Shown: positions 35,843 through 43,177 of the stretch, piece after piece
Layout of the letters: each line of letters begins with the position of its first letter
How positions within the stretch are numbered: the stretch's first letter is position 1
Origin: Candidatus Cloacimonadota bacterium
GTDB taxonomy: Bacteria; Cloacimonadota; Cloacimonadia; JGIOTU-2
Assembly (NCBI GenBank): GCA_016932035.1
Contig: JAFGDR010000043.1
Coordinates: forward strand, 1-58,963
DNA: 58,963 nt
Direction: 5' to 3'
Notes under the pieces: model-generated
Told to the model about the DNA's origin: nothing
The model's database searches: none
Seen by the model: only the letters and a program-made list of their open reading frames with translations
Made by a program: the position numbers and the translations under genes

Positions 35843-35869
35843 TTAGCACTTTAATTATTTGAGTGCTAA
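35843..35869. promoter_or_regulatory. CIRCE operator (HrcA binding site)
   Basis: TTAGCACTT (35843-35851), nine bases, then GAGTGCTAA (35861-35869). This matches the canonical TTAGCACTC-N9-GAGTGCTAA with a single change in one arm. It sits just downstream of a candidate promoter and 17 bases before the hrcA start codon. Confidence 0.97.
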
Positions 35870-35877
35870 TTTTAGCT

Positions 35878-35907
35878 AAAATGTAGGTCATATGGGTATT
35901 ATGTCAA
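35878..35907 (-). promoter_or_regulatory. candidate promoter of the hrcA heat-shock operon
   Basis: On the minus strand TTGACA starts at 35907, and TACATTTT (35885-35878) matches TAnnTTTG at 7 of 8 positions, with 19 bases between TTG and TA. Transcription would begin near 35871, directly before the CIRCE element, which is where repression works. Confidence 0.5.
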
Positions 35908-35976
35908 AATATTATTTTCATTTTATTCTCTAGAAAATTGACAGATAAATCGTTCCATTTCGAACATTCATCCTGT

Positions 35977-38226
35977 ATGAAATTGGGCATATCGCTGATA
36001 CTTATCAGCATCATAATACAAATCTCGCTATTCGCAGAAATTCCTGCAGGATACTACGATTCTGCTTCGGGTTTGTCCGGAACAGATCTTAAAAACGCGC
36101 TGCATGATATCATAGATAATAATACAAATACAAACTATGATGCTTCATCAACGGGCGCTCGTGGGCAAATGTACGCATATTTTGATAATCATGGTAATAC
36201 TGTTACATGTGTTTATACTGGCTATGCTGTGGCTCATACGGAAGGGACATATAGTGCACCGAGTGGTATAAATTGCGAGCATACATTCTGTCAGAGTTGG
36301 TTTCAGGGCATTCCAGAACAAGCAATTGCAAAAGCAGACATTCATCATTTATTCCCTGTTGAAGAAGGTGTGAATTCTTCCCGAAGTAATTATCCTATGG
36401 ATAATGTTAATACGATAACGCATACATATAACTCTGCAGGAGATTATTATAGTTATTTAGGTACAAACACCTTGGGTGATACGGTTTTCGAGCCTGACGA
36501 TGAACATAAGGGTGATGCAGCACGAGCATTGCTGTATTTTTCCGTACGATACGAAATGGACCTCACACAAGGAGGGGTGGACATGTTGAGTACTCTTATT
36601 TCATGGAATAATGCTGATGGGGTTAGTACTCTTGAACAGAACAGGAACGATGATATCTATGACTACCAGGGAAATAGAAATCCTTTTATCGATCATCCAA
36701 CATATGTAGAATCAATTTGGGGAAACACTCCAACGGATATTACTCCTCCTATAATAACGAATATTTTTGTGCAATCATCAACGATACTATATGTTCACTT
36801 CTCGGAATCCGTGGATGAAACGACATCGGAAACAACGACCAATTACTCGATTGATAACGGAATCGGTAATCCGTCAGGAGCTACAAGAGGTGTTGCAAGC
36901 AATAACTCGATTGTAGAACTGACTGTTCCAGCTCTTTCAAGAGGTGTTACCTATAACCTAACTGTGAACAATGTAAAGGATCTCAATGATAATACAATTG
37001 AGGATGGGTATCATAGGAAGTACCAGGTTTTAGAACAAGGTGATATTGTATTACTTGGTATGAATACCTCTGATCCGGATGATTTTACTTTCCTCACAAC
37101 GGTTGATATCCTAAATGGAACTCAAATTACATTTTCAGATAATGGCTGGAAAAGTACCGGATCATTTTATGAATACGAAGGTTGGATGAAATATATATTT
37201 CCTGAAGATTTACCAGCACTTACAATTATTAATTATTCAGAGAATGAATCTTCTGGTGATTTCATAGATAAAACAGGAAATTTCGAATTTTCGACTTCAG
37301 GAGATCAACTTTTAATATTTCAGGGTGATTCTGACACCCCGCTTTTTGTATATGGTCTAAACATTGAAGGTAACGCTGTTTGGCAAGCGGATGCATCATC
37401 CTCGAATACTTCCGCATTACCAGCAGGTTTAACTAACGGCACAACTGCTTGCGCGGTTCAGGAATATGATAATGTGAAGTATAATGGAGCAACAGATTTT
37501 AGTTCAAGAGCAGCATGTCTCTCAACAGTGAGTAATGCATCGAACTGGATTGGAAATAACACAACAGGTTACGATCTTACCAGCTTTGGAGATTTTACCC
37601 TTCCGGTCGAACTCAGTTCCTTTACTGCTCAGTATCTGGACAATAAACCAACTCTTTACTGGTCCACCCAATCGGAAACCGATAATGCCGGATGGCTGGT
37701 TTATAGGAATAATGAAAATAATTTTACATCTGCACAGTGTATATCCGAGCTGATCTCGGGATACGGCACCACAACACAAACTCAAGCATACATTTATAAT
37801 GATGAAACAGACATCTCAATGGGAGAAACATACTACTATTGGCTGGAAAGCATCGATTATGGTGGGACGATCCATCATTATGACCGAATTGCTCAGCTTT
37901 TCATTCCACAAGATCCTGACCCCAATAATTCTATTCCAATCCCCAACATTTATACAACGAATGCTTATCCAAACCCATTCTCTGATGTAACCCAGATCTC
38001 TTTCAATTCAAAAGAAACAGGATATGTTGTGCTCGAGATATTTAATGTAAAAGGTGAGTTGGTCAAACGTTTTGATAATAGATTCTTGAGTACTGATGAA
38101 AAGGTTATGTATATTTGGGATGGGAAAGATGGAAAAGGAAAACCTGTGAAGAATGGGATGTATTTTTACTCATTGATCCTCAATGATAAAGACATCTCAG
38201 ATGGAAAGATCATTTTTTTACAATAA
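35977..38226 (+). CDS. secreted endonuclease I (EndA/NucM family) with T9SS sorting tail
   Basis: A 749-residue extracellular nuclease. The signal peptide begins MKLGISLILISIIIQISLFA. Residues about 25-250 are an endonuclease I domain: NCEHTFCQSWF, KADIHHLFPVE with the catalytic His, NSSRSNYP, and EPDDEHKGDAARALLYF, which binds metal. An Ig-like domain follows (about 255-350), then a lamin-tail-like beta domain (about 360-530). The C-terminal ~200 residues (LPVELSSFTAQY...) end in a T9SS tail (AYPNPF, IFNVKGELVK, NGMYFYSL). A TTG at 35938 in the same frame would prepend 13 residues and spoil the signal peptide, so ATG 35977 was chosen although its Shine-Dalgarno is weak. Likely role: digesting external DNA. 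Confidence 0.88.
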   Translation: MKLGISLILISIIIQISLFAEIPAGYYDSASGLSGTDLKNALHDIIDNNTNTNYDASSTGARGQMYAYFDNHGNTVTCVYTGYAVAHTEGTYSAPSGINCEHTFCQSWFQGIPEQAIAKADIHHLFPVEEGVNSSRSNYPMDNVNTITHTYNSAGDYYSYLGTNTLGDTVFEPDDEHKGDAARALLYFSVRYEMDLTQGGVDMLSTLISWNNADGVSTLEQNRNDDIYDYQGNRNPFIDHPTYVESIWGNTPTDITPPIITNIFVQSSTILYVHFSESVDETTSETTTNYSIDNGIGNPSGATRGVASNNSIVELTVPALSRGVTYNLTVNNVKDLNDNTIEDGYHRKYQVLEQGDIVLLGMNTSDPDDFTFLTTVDILNGTQITFSDNGWKSTGSFYEYEGWMKYIFPEDLPALTIINYSENESSGDFIDKTGNFEFSTSGDQLLIFQGDSDTPLFVYGLNIEGNAVWQADASSSNTSALPAGLTNGTTACAVQEYDNVKYNGATDFSSRAACLSTVSNASNWIGNNTTGYDLTSFGDFTLPVELSSFTAQYLDNKPTLYWSTQSETDNAGWLVYRNNENNFTSAQCISELISGYGTTTQTQAYIYNDETDISMGETYYYWLESIDYGGTIHHYDRIAQLFIPQDPDPNNSIPIPNIYTTNAYPNPFSDVTQISFNSKETGYVVLEIFNVKGELVKRFDNRFLSTDEKVMYIWDGKDGKGKPVKNGMYFYSLILNDKDISDGKIIFLQ

Positions 38227-38292
38227 AAACTTTACATAAATTTTTGTATTTTTTATAAGTACTTAACATTCTTATTGTAGAATGAATAAAAT

Positions 38293-38757
38293 ATGGATAA
38301 AAAAATACTCGTAAGAATTATTGCAGGTAGTAAGTCTGATATGCAGTACGTAGAGCAGACGCAGCAGGTACTCGAAGATTTTGGTGTGCCCTACGATATG
38401 CATATCTCTTCCGCACACAGAAATCCAGAAAGAACTGAAAAACTTGCCAAAGATTCAGAAAAGGTTGGAATACAGGTAATAATTGCGCTTGCTGGTATGG
38501 CTGCTGCTCTTCCTGGCATTATTGCTGCAATGACAACGATTCCCGTAATTGGTGTTCCCCTTCCCGGCTCCGCATTGAATGGTATTGATTCGCTCTACTC
38601 GATAGTTCAGATGCCCACTGGTATTCCTGTTGCCGGTGTTGGTATTGGTAATTCCGGTGCAAAAAATGCTGCCTACCTTGCAGTCTCAATTTTAAGTTTG
38701 CATAATGATGAATATAAGGAAAAATTAAAAAAATATCGAACTGGTTGGAACGATTAA
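38293..38757 (+). CDS. purE: PurE-family N5-carboxyaminoimidazole ribonucleotide mutase
   Basis: Acts at the carboxylation step of purine synthesis that yields CAIR. It is 154 residues, class I length. AGSKSD near 10-15, SSAHRNP near 37-43 (catalytic His) and GVPLPGSALNGIDSLYSIVQMPTG agree with class I. The segment usually written GGAAHLPG reads GMAAALPG here, so a conserved His is replaced by Ala; the same region also differs in class II AIR carboxylases. Which reaction it performs is therefore uncertain. No purK is nearby; purF lies at 44.2 kb. It sits between two T9SS-substrate genes. Confidence 0.85.
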   Translation: MDKKILVRIIAGSKSDMQYVEQTQQVLEDFGVPYDMHISSAHRNPERTEKLAKDSEKVGIQVIIALAGMAAALPGIIAAMTTIPVIGVPLPGSALNGIDSLYSIVQMPTGIPVAGVGIGNSGAKNAAYLAVSILSLHNDEYKEKLKKYRTGWND

Positions 38758-38785
38758 GTAAATTGTTCAGCTGGGAAGGAGAAAG

Positions 38786-40876
38786 ATGAAGAAAGTTGGA
38801 TTGATAGTTGTTGTATTATTTTTTAGCGTTAACTTAGTATATGGAGATGTTTTTATTACAGAGTTAGCGGATCCAAACAATGATGCTACTGCTCGTTACA
38901 TAGAATTGTACAATTCGGGTGTGTCATCAGTGGATTTTTCCGAGGGAAGCAGCTGGAGAATTGATAAATATACCAATGCTTCTGCTTCTGTAAGTCAAAC
39001 TTTAAATTTAACTGGTACAATACCAGCTGGAGGCTTCTATATTATTGCAACAGGAACAAATGATGGCCACTTCCTTTCAGTTTATGGTGTCAGTGCTAAT
39101 CAATTTGATGGGGCATATGATAATGTTGCAGGTAGTAATGGTGATGACAATTTGGAATTGTATAACGGCAGTGGAACTCTAGTTGATCAATTTGGTGTTC
39201 CCGGCGAAGACGGCACAGGTACAACTCATGAATTTGAGGATGGACGTGCTGAGAGAAAAGGAACAGTTACAACTGGAAATACAACTTGGGATGTTAATGA
39301 ATGGAATATTGATAATGATAGTGGGGGGGGAGATGGTCCACAAGATGCACCTGATGACTTTGATCCAGCTCAATGGATTGGAGCTGCAACCCCAACAATT
39401 ACTCTTAGTACTACATCTTTAAACAACTTTACGTATGTTTTTGGAAATGGTCCTTCTTCAGAGCAATCATTCACAGCTGAGGGATCAGACCTATCAGCAG
39501 ATATTTCTATTACTTCCCCAACAAATTATCAAATTTCTACGGGAACTGGTGGTTCCTTTGTTGCTACAAATCCAATAACTTTAACTCAATCTGGTGGAAC
39601 AGTTAACTCAACGACTATTTATGTCAGATTAAAAGCTGGATTAAGTGTAAATAGCTATAATAATGAAAATATTTCTGCGACCTCTTCAGGTGCTACAAGT
39701 AAAACAGTTAGTTGTAGTGGAGCTGTAACAGGAACTACACCTGTTGAACCATCAATAGGTGATCTGATAATTTCTGAAATAGTTGGTGATGACGCAGATG
39801 GTAATGCAAGTAATGATAACGGTTTTATGGAAATCTATAATAATACATCCAGTACAATAAGTCTTAATAATATACAAGCAAGATATTACAATTCGAATCC
39901 TGGCCCTGTTTCAGGTACATACGATTTATCGGGTTATATTGAAGCAGGTGGTTATATGGTTTTAACACAAAATAATACTGGATTTAATTCTGAATACAGC
40001 TTTGATGCTGATTTTGCCGCAGGAGGTTCATTTTATTTTAATGGTGGTGATGATGGTGTAGATATATATTTAACAACCTCAAAAGCTGAAGTACTTGATG
40101 AGTTTAATGATAATGGTGACGATGGTACTCCCTTTATATGGGATGATTCTAAGGATTATGAAAGAACTTCAACATCAGCTGGAAATACATTAGATTCATG
40201 GACTGCAGTATCTAGTACGGGTACACCTGGTGCAGAAAATGGTCACACTCTACCAGTCACCCTTTCAACTTTCACTGCCCAATACATTAATAGCAAACCA
40301 ACCCTTTACTGGTCAACAAAGTCTGAGTATGATAATATTGGCTGGTTTATTTACAGAAATATAACCGAAGACTTCACTTCTGCTGATAAGATCACCGGTA
40401 TGATCGAAGGACATGGTACAACCACACAACAGCAGGATTATATCTATACAGATATTGGTGAACTTCAAACTGAGCAAACATATTATTATTGGCTTGAAAG
40501 TGTGGATTACGGCGGCACAGTTCATCATTATAACATGGTTGCCCATGTTACTATTCCTGACCCCAATGATCCCGGACAGCAAGTTGTTCCACCTACAGCA
40601 TATAATGTCTCAGCAGATCCAAGCCCCTTCTCACAAAGTACCAGAATATCTTTTGCACTCACACAATCAGGTATGGTCGATTTATCTATTTACAATGTAA
40701 AAGGTGAACTGGTCAAAACCTATAGTACAACAGCGGTGACTGCAGATGAGATTGTTGAATTCGAATGGAATGGAAAAGATGATGCAGGTAAGATACTTTC
40801 AAATGGAGTGTATCTATATGCTGTTAAGGTAAATGGTAAAGATTACGCAACTAAGCGTATGATATTAATGAGATAA
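38786..40876 (+). CDS. secreted lamin-tail-domain protein with T9SS sorting tail
   Basis: A 696-residue exported protein. The signal peptide is MKKVGLIVVVLFFSVNLVYG. Lamin-tail domain 1 (about 22-200) opens DVFITELADPNNDATARYIE; a beta-sandwich (about 205-320) follows; lamin-tail domain 2 (about 330-490) opens DLIISEIVGDD. Such domains often sit on secreted nucleases and adhesins, but no catalytic part is present. The last ~210 residues (LPVTLSTFTAQY... KRMILMR) closely resemble the tail of the endonuclease at 35977. GGAGA precedes ATG 38786, 28 bases after purE. A strong terminator follows. Confidence 0.85.
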   Translation: MKKVGLIVVVLFFSVNLVYGDVFITELADPNNDATARYIELYNSGVSSVDFSEGSSWRIDKYTNASASVSQTLNLTGTIPAGGFYIIATGTNDGHFLSVYGVSANQFDGAYDNVAGSNGDDNLELYNGSGTLVDQFGVPGEDGTGTTHEFEDGRAERKGTVTTGNTTWDVNEWNIDNDSGGGDGPQDAPDDFDPAQWIGAATPTITLSTTSLNNFTYVFGNGPSSEQSFTAEGSDLSADISITSPTNYQISTGTGGSFVATNPITLTQSGGTVNSTTIYVRLKAGLSVNSYNNENISATSSGATSKTVSCSGAVTGTTPVEPSIGDLIISEIVGDDADGNASNDNGFMEIYNNTSSTISLNNIQARYYNSNPGPVSGTYDLSGYIEAGGYMVLTQNNTGFNSEYSFDADFAAGGSFYFNGGDDGVDIYLTTSKAEVLDEFNDNGDDGTPFIWDDSKDYERTSTSAGNTLDSWTAVSSTGTPGAENGHTLPVTLSTFTAQYINSKPTLYWSTKSEYDNIGWFIYRNITEDFTSADKITGMIEGHGTTTQQQDYIYTDIGELQTEQTYYYWLESVDYGGTVHHYNMVAHVTIPDPNDPGQQVVPPTAYNVSADPSPFSQSTRISFALTQSGMVDLSIYNVKGELVKTYSTTAVTADEIVEFEWNGKDDAGKILSNGVYLYAVKVNGKDYATKRMILMR

Positions 40877-40900
40877 ACAATATTATCACATATATTATGT

Positions 40901-40929
40901 AAGGGCTGGTTACGACCAGCCCTTTTTTT
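40901..40929 (+). terminator. intrinsic terminator after the lamin-tail protein gene
   Basis: AAGGGCTGGT (40901-40910) pairs perfectly with ACCAGCCCTT (40915-40924) around TACG, followed by T7. It begins 25 bases after the stop codon. Confidence 0.93.
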
Positions 40930-41001
40930 ATCACGCTGTCTTGTCGAGTCGTATCCGTCAGCCGGCGGAGAAGACTGAAAGGTAATAATAGCGGATGATA
41001 T

Positions 41002-41034
41002 CCTCACCCTAACCCTCTCCTTCAAAGGAGAGGG
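41002..41034. repeat. REP-like palindrome, copy 1
   Basis: CCTCACCCTAA followed by a perfect palindrome: CCCTCTCCTT (41013-41022), CA, AAGGAGAGGG (41025-41034). A diverged copy lies at 41187-41219. Confidence 0.8.
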
Positions 41035-41062
41035 AATAAAAGGGAGAGGTTGTTTTATTGAA

Positions 41063-41091
41063 CCACGACTTAAAAGTCGCGGCAAAGCAAA
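41063..41091. repeat. 29-base direct repeat with internal palindrome, copy 1
   Basis: Identical over 29 bases to 41510-41538. Its core CGACTTAAAAGTCG (41066-41079) is self-complementary, flanked by CCA and CGG, and the tail is CAAAGCAAA. The form suggests a mobile palindromic element of the REP type. Confidence 0.85.
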
Positions 41092-41124
41092 ATGAAGACA
41101 GCACTATCTGGTGAATGAGAATTT

Positions 41125-41190
41125 CTATGTATTTCCCTTAAACGGTTTGTCTTTCCTGAAGTCTGGAACAAAATCGATCTTATCTACCTC
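41125..41190 (-). pseudogene. truncated copy of the 3' end of the radical-SAM gene
   Basis: Bases 41131-41190 match 41661-41720, the end of the neighbouring radical-SAM gene, at 53 of 60 positions. In the same frame they encode EVDKIDFVPDFRKDKPFKGNT and a TAG stop, against EGDKTDFVPDFRKEKPFKGNR in the intact gene. The homology stops where the palindrome at 41187-41219 begins. Nothing upstream remains of the second gene. Confidence 0.85.
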
Positions 41191-41219
41191 ATCCTGACCT
41201 TCTCCTATCAAGGAGAAGG
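41187..41219. repeat. REP-like palindrome, copy 2
   Basis: CTCATCCTGA followed by CCTTCTCCT (41198-41206), ATCA, AGGAGAAGG (41211-41219). It is a diverged copy of 41002-41034 and abuts the end of the pseudogene fragment. Confidence 0.75.
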
Positions 41220-41240
41220 AATATCCTCACATAAAACAAA

Positions 41241-41300
41241 CATTGTCACCCTGAGCCTGCTTGTCAAGGCGAAACGAATTGAAGACTGGTCGAAGCTCTC
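41241..41300 (+). repeat. GTCACCCTGAG-type dispersed repeat, copy 1
   Basis: Begins CATTGTCACCCTGAGCC. Over 37 aligned bases it agrees at 28 with the reverse complement of the element at 42633-42706. The two copies flank the radical-SAM gene in opposite orientation. Confidence 0.6.
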
Positions 41301-41413
41301 GCAGATAGGATAAATTATCAATCATGGAGATCCTTCTACCGATTAATCGGGACCAGGATAACAAAGAGGGTGTTTTAAGGATTGAGTTTTTATGCGGAAT
41401 TAAGATTGAATAG

Positions 41414-41433
41414 CCACGAGCTTCAGCTCGTGG
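41414..41433. repeat. perfect palindrome CCACGAGCT-TC-AGCTCGTGG
   Basis: Nine-base arms with a two-base loop. It is similar in design to the 29-base repeats on both sides (a CCACGA start and a short A/T-containing centre), so probably one family of palindromic elements. Confidence 0.75.
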
Positions 41434-41472
41434 TGTAAGAAAGAAAAGAATTAGGGTTTTAATCCAAATATA

Positions 41473-41486
41473 AGGACTAAAGTCCT
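41473..41486. repeat. short palindrome AGGACT-AA-AGTCCT
   Basis: Six-base arms around AA, located between the CCACGAGCT palindrome and the second 29-base repeat. Same layout as its neighbours, but short enough to be weaker evidence. Confidence 0.5.
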
Positions 41487-41509
41487 ATTTATTTTTGATC
41501 CATTTGTTT

Positions 41510-41538
41510 CCACGACTTAAAAGTCGCGGCAAAGCAAA
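41510..41538. repeat. 29-base direct repeat with internal palindrome, copy 2
   Basis: Identical to 41063-41091 and 447 bases from it, in the same orientation. The palindromic core is at 41513-41526. Recombination between the copies would delete the pseudogene fragment and the repeats between them. Confidence 0.85.
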
Positions 41539-41654
41539 TAGTAAACTTATCCAAAATTGCTCCTATCAAAATAATGAACAATAAACAATGTTAGAATATT
41601 ACTGATAATCTCTGTGTTCTCAGTGTGCTCTGTGGTTATATGGTTTTTTAAAAG

Positions 41655-42611
41655 TTATCTATTTCCCTTAAACGGTTTTTCTTTCCTAAAGTCTGGAACA
41701 AAATCTGTTTTGTCTCCCTCTACAACAAAATCGTGGGGATACTGCACCAGCATATTAGTAAATCCAAGACTGAACGTATGTTCATAAACTTCCCCAAACT
41801 CCTGTAAGGTGATCCTTCTTAAAAGGTATCTCAGATCAGAATCATCATTTCTCTGCAAACGAGCGGGAGGATAATACTGCGACATCAAACTTATGGGAAT
41901 TTCTTTTCCAAATTCTAGAAAGAGAGTGGTGAGTACATCCTTGGAATTCTGAACTTGATCAGGTAGTATCAGATGTCGGACAAGTACTCCTTTTGTCGCA
42001 ATACGTTTTTTCTCAGTAAAAGAATTAAGGAAACCCTTTTGGTTAACCATTTCGATCAAAGACTTAATTGCTTTATCTGGATAATCATCTGCATGGGATA
42101 GCTGCTTTGCCAGTTCTCTGTTTGCATACTTGTAATCAGGCATGAAAATGTCTGCGTAGTCTTCCAGCGCTTTCACCGATTCAAGCTTCTGATATCCTGA
42201 CATGTTGTAAAGTATGGGAAGATTGATCTCTTTTTTTCTCAATAACTGAACGATTTCAATCGTGTGGGGTAAAAAGTGATCAGGAGTAACAAAATTTACA
42301 TTGTGGATATTATATGATCCCACCAGTTTAAGGATTTCTTCAACAACCTGATCAGACGTATAGTAATCACCAAGTCCATCAAATGAGATCTGATAATTCT
42401 GGCAGTAGCAGCACTTCAGGGAACATCCGGTAAAAAAAACTGTTCCTGATCCATTTGTTCCTGAGATAGGGGGTTCCTCACCAAAATGGGCTCCGATACT
42501 TGAGATACGAAGCTGATCTGATTCGCCACAATACCCAAGTTGTCCATTCGTTCGGTCAATGTTGCATTCCCGAGGACATAGAGAACAATTTTTATATGTA
42601 TGCATACTCAT
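41655..42611 (-). CDS. radical-SAM protein, PflA/PflX-like
   Basis: A 318-residue radical S-adenosylmethionine enzyme. The cluster motif is CSLKCCYC near 59-66 (CxxxCxxC). An N-terminal cysteine-rich segment, CSLCPRECNIDRTNGQLGYC, is typical of the PflX-like group of pyruvate-formate-lyase-activating-enzyme relatives. The partner or substrate is not known for most members, and no glycyl-radical enzyme is encoded here. It is the last gene of the der-plsY-purF-heptose cluster but separated by about 100 bases of repeat. Start ATG 42611 (or 42605) has no strong Shine-Dalgarno. A truncated copy of its 3' end lies about 530 bases downstream. Confidence 0.88.
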   Translation of the reverse strand: MSMHTYKNCSLCPRECNIDRTNGQLGYCGESDQLRISSIGAHFGEEPPISGTNGSGTVFFTGCSLKCCYCQNYQISFDGLGDYYTSDQVVEEILKLVGSYNIHNVNFVTPDHFLPHTIEIVQLLRKKEINLPILYNMSGYQKLESVKALEDYADIFMPDYKYANRELAKQLSHADDYPDKAIKSLIEMVNQKGFLNSFTEKKRIATKGVLVRHLILPDQVQNSKDVLTTLFLEFGKEIPISLMSQYYPPARLQRNDDSDLRYLLRRITLQEFGEVYEHTFSLGFTNMLVQYPHDFVVEGDKTDFVPDFRKEKPFKGNR

Positions 42612-42632
42612 TAAATCGTTTATTGAGATTTC

Positions 42633-42706
42633 GTCATCCTTCGATCCGACTTCATCTCGATAGATCGGGATTACGCCGTGACTGGCAACCTCAGGATGAC
42701 ATTGTT
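42633..42706 (-). repeat. GTCATCC...GGATGAC dispersed repeat, copy 2
   Basis: Terminal inverted sequences GTCATCC (42633-42639) and GGATGAC (42694-42700) bound the element; an internal CTCGATAGATCGGGA stretch could fold. Reverse-complemented, it aligns with 41241-41300. It fills most of the gap between the radical-SAM gene and the heptose adenylyltransferase gene. Confidence 0.6.
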
Positions 42707-42712
42707 TATGTA

Positions 42713-43177
42713 TTATAGATTTTTTATCTTCTCGATTATATCAGTTGTTGATTTACCTTCAACAAATTGGAGACTTTTTACTTCACCACCACGATCAAGC
42801 ACAATATCACTTCCGACAATATCATCAATAGCCCAATCTCCACCTTTCACAAGTACATCAGGTTTGATAATGCTAATGAGTTCGTACGGTGTGTCCTCAT
42901 CAAAAATACAAACATAATCGACCGATTTGAGATTATCAAGAACGACAGCTCGATCCTGCTCATAATTAATGGGACGGTCAACACCTTTTAGTCTTCTAAC
43001 CGAATCATCACTATTGAGCCCAACAATGAGTATGTCACCGCATTCTTTTGCGAGCTTCAGATATTCAATATGACCTCTGTGAATGAGGTCGAAACATCCA
43101 TTGGTAAAAACGATCTTTTTATCTGATAGATGTAAATTTTGTGCAATATCTGCTATTTCTTCTCTTGTTGCGATCAT
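42713..43177 (-). CDS. rfaE2: D-glycero-beta-D-manno-heptose 1-phosphate adenylyltransferase
   Basis: Makes ADP-heptose for the inner core of lipopolysaccharide. It is 154 residues, equal to the C-terminal half of E. coli HldE. FTNGCFDLIHRGHIEYL near 24-40 has the HxGH-type nucleotidyl-transfer motif; NSDDSVRRLKG and DVLVKGGDW follow. ATG 43177 overlaps the TGA of the kinase gene (ATGA); an in-frame start at 43300 would lie inside the kinase gene and adds non-homologous sequence. Confidence 0.93.
   Translation of the reverse strand: MIATREEIADIAQNLHLSDKKIVFTNGCFDLIHRGHIEYLKLAKECGDILIVGLNSDDSVRRLKGVDRPINYEQDRAVVLDNLKSVDYVCIFDEDTPYELISIIKPDVLVKGGDWAIDDIVGSDIVLDRGGEVKSLQFVEGKSTTDIIEKIKNL

Larger units (their letters stand above)
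40930..41654. repeat. gene-free patch of palindromes, repeats and gene debris
   Basis: These 725 bases hold no credible gene. They contain: two similar purine/pyrimidine palindromes (41002-41034, 41187-41219); a 29-base direct repeat (41063-41091, 41510-41538); a broken copy of the radical-SAM gene end (41125-41190); a GTCACCCTGAG-type element (41241-41300); palindromes CCACGAGCT/AGCTCGTGG (41414-41433) and AGGACT/AGTCCT (41473-41486); and a CTCTGTG-rich stretch (41610-41639). This mix looks like a dumping ground for REP-like elements and remnants of recombination. Confidence 0.8.

Noticed and set aside
35938-35976. TTG start extending the endonuclease by 13 residues
   Set aside because: It would put a charged stretch before the signal peptide and has no good Shine-Dalgarno.
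40843-41085. 80-codon minus-strand frame in the repeat patch
   Set aside because: It translates the terminator and REP-like palindromes (IPSPLKERVRVR) and is not a gene.
41063-41538. Direct repeats considered as a CRISPR remnant
   Set aside because: Only two copies, 447 bases apart, no spacers of constant size and no cas genes.
40930-41654. Insertion sequence in the repeat patch
   Set aside because: No transposase frame or paired terminal repeats with target duplications were found.
42500-42718. 72-codon plus-strand frame over the start of the radical-SAM gene
   Set aside because: Its second half is the dispersed repeat (FRHPSIRLHLDRSG...), its first half is antisense to a real gene.
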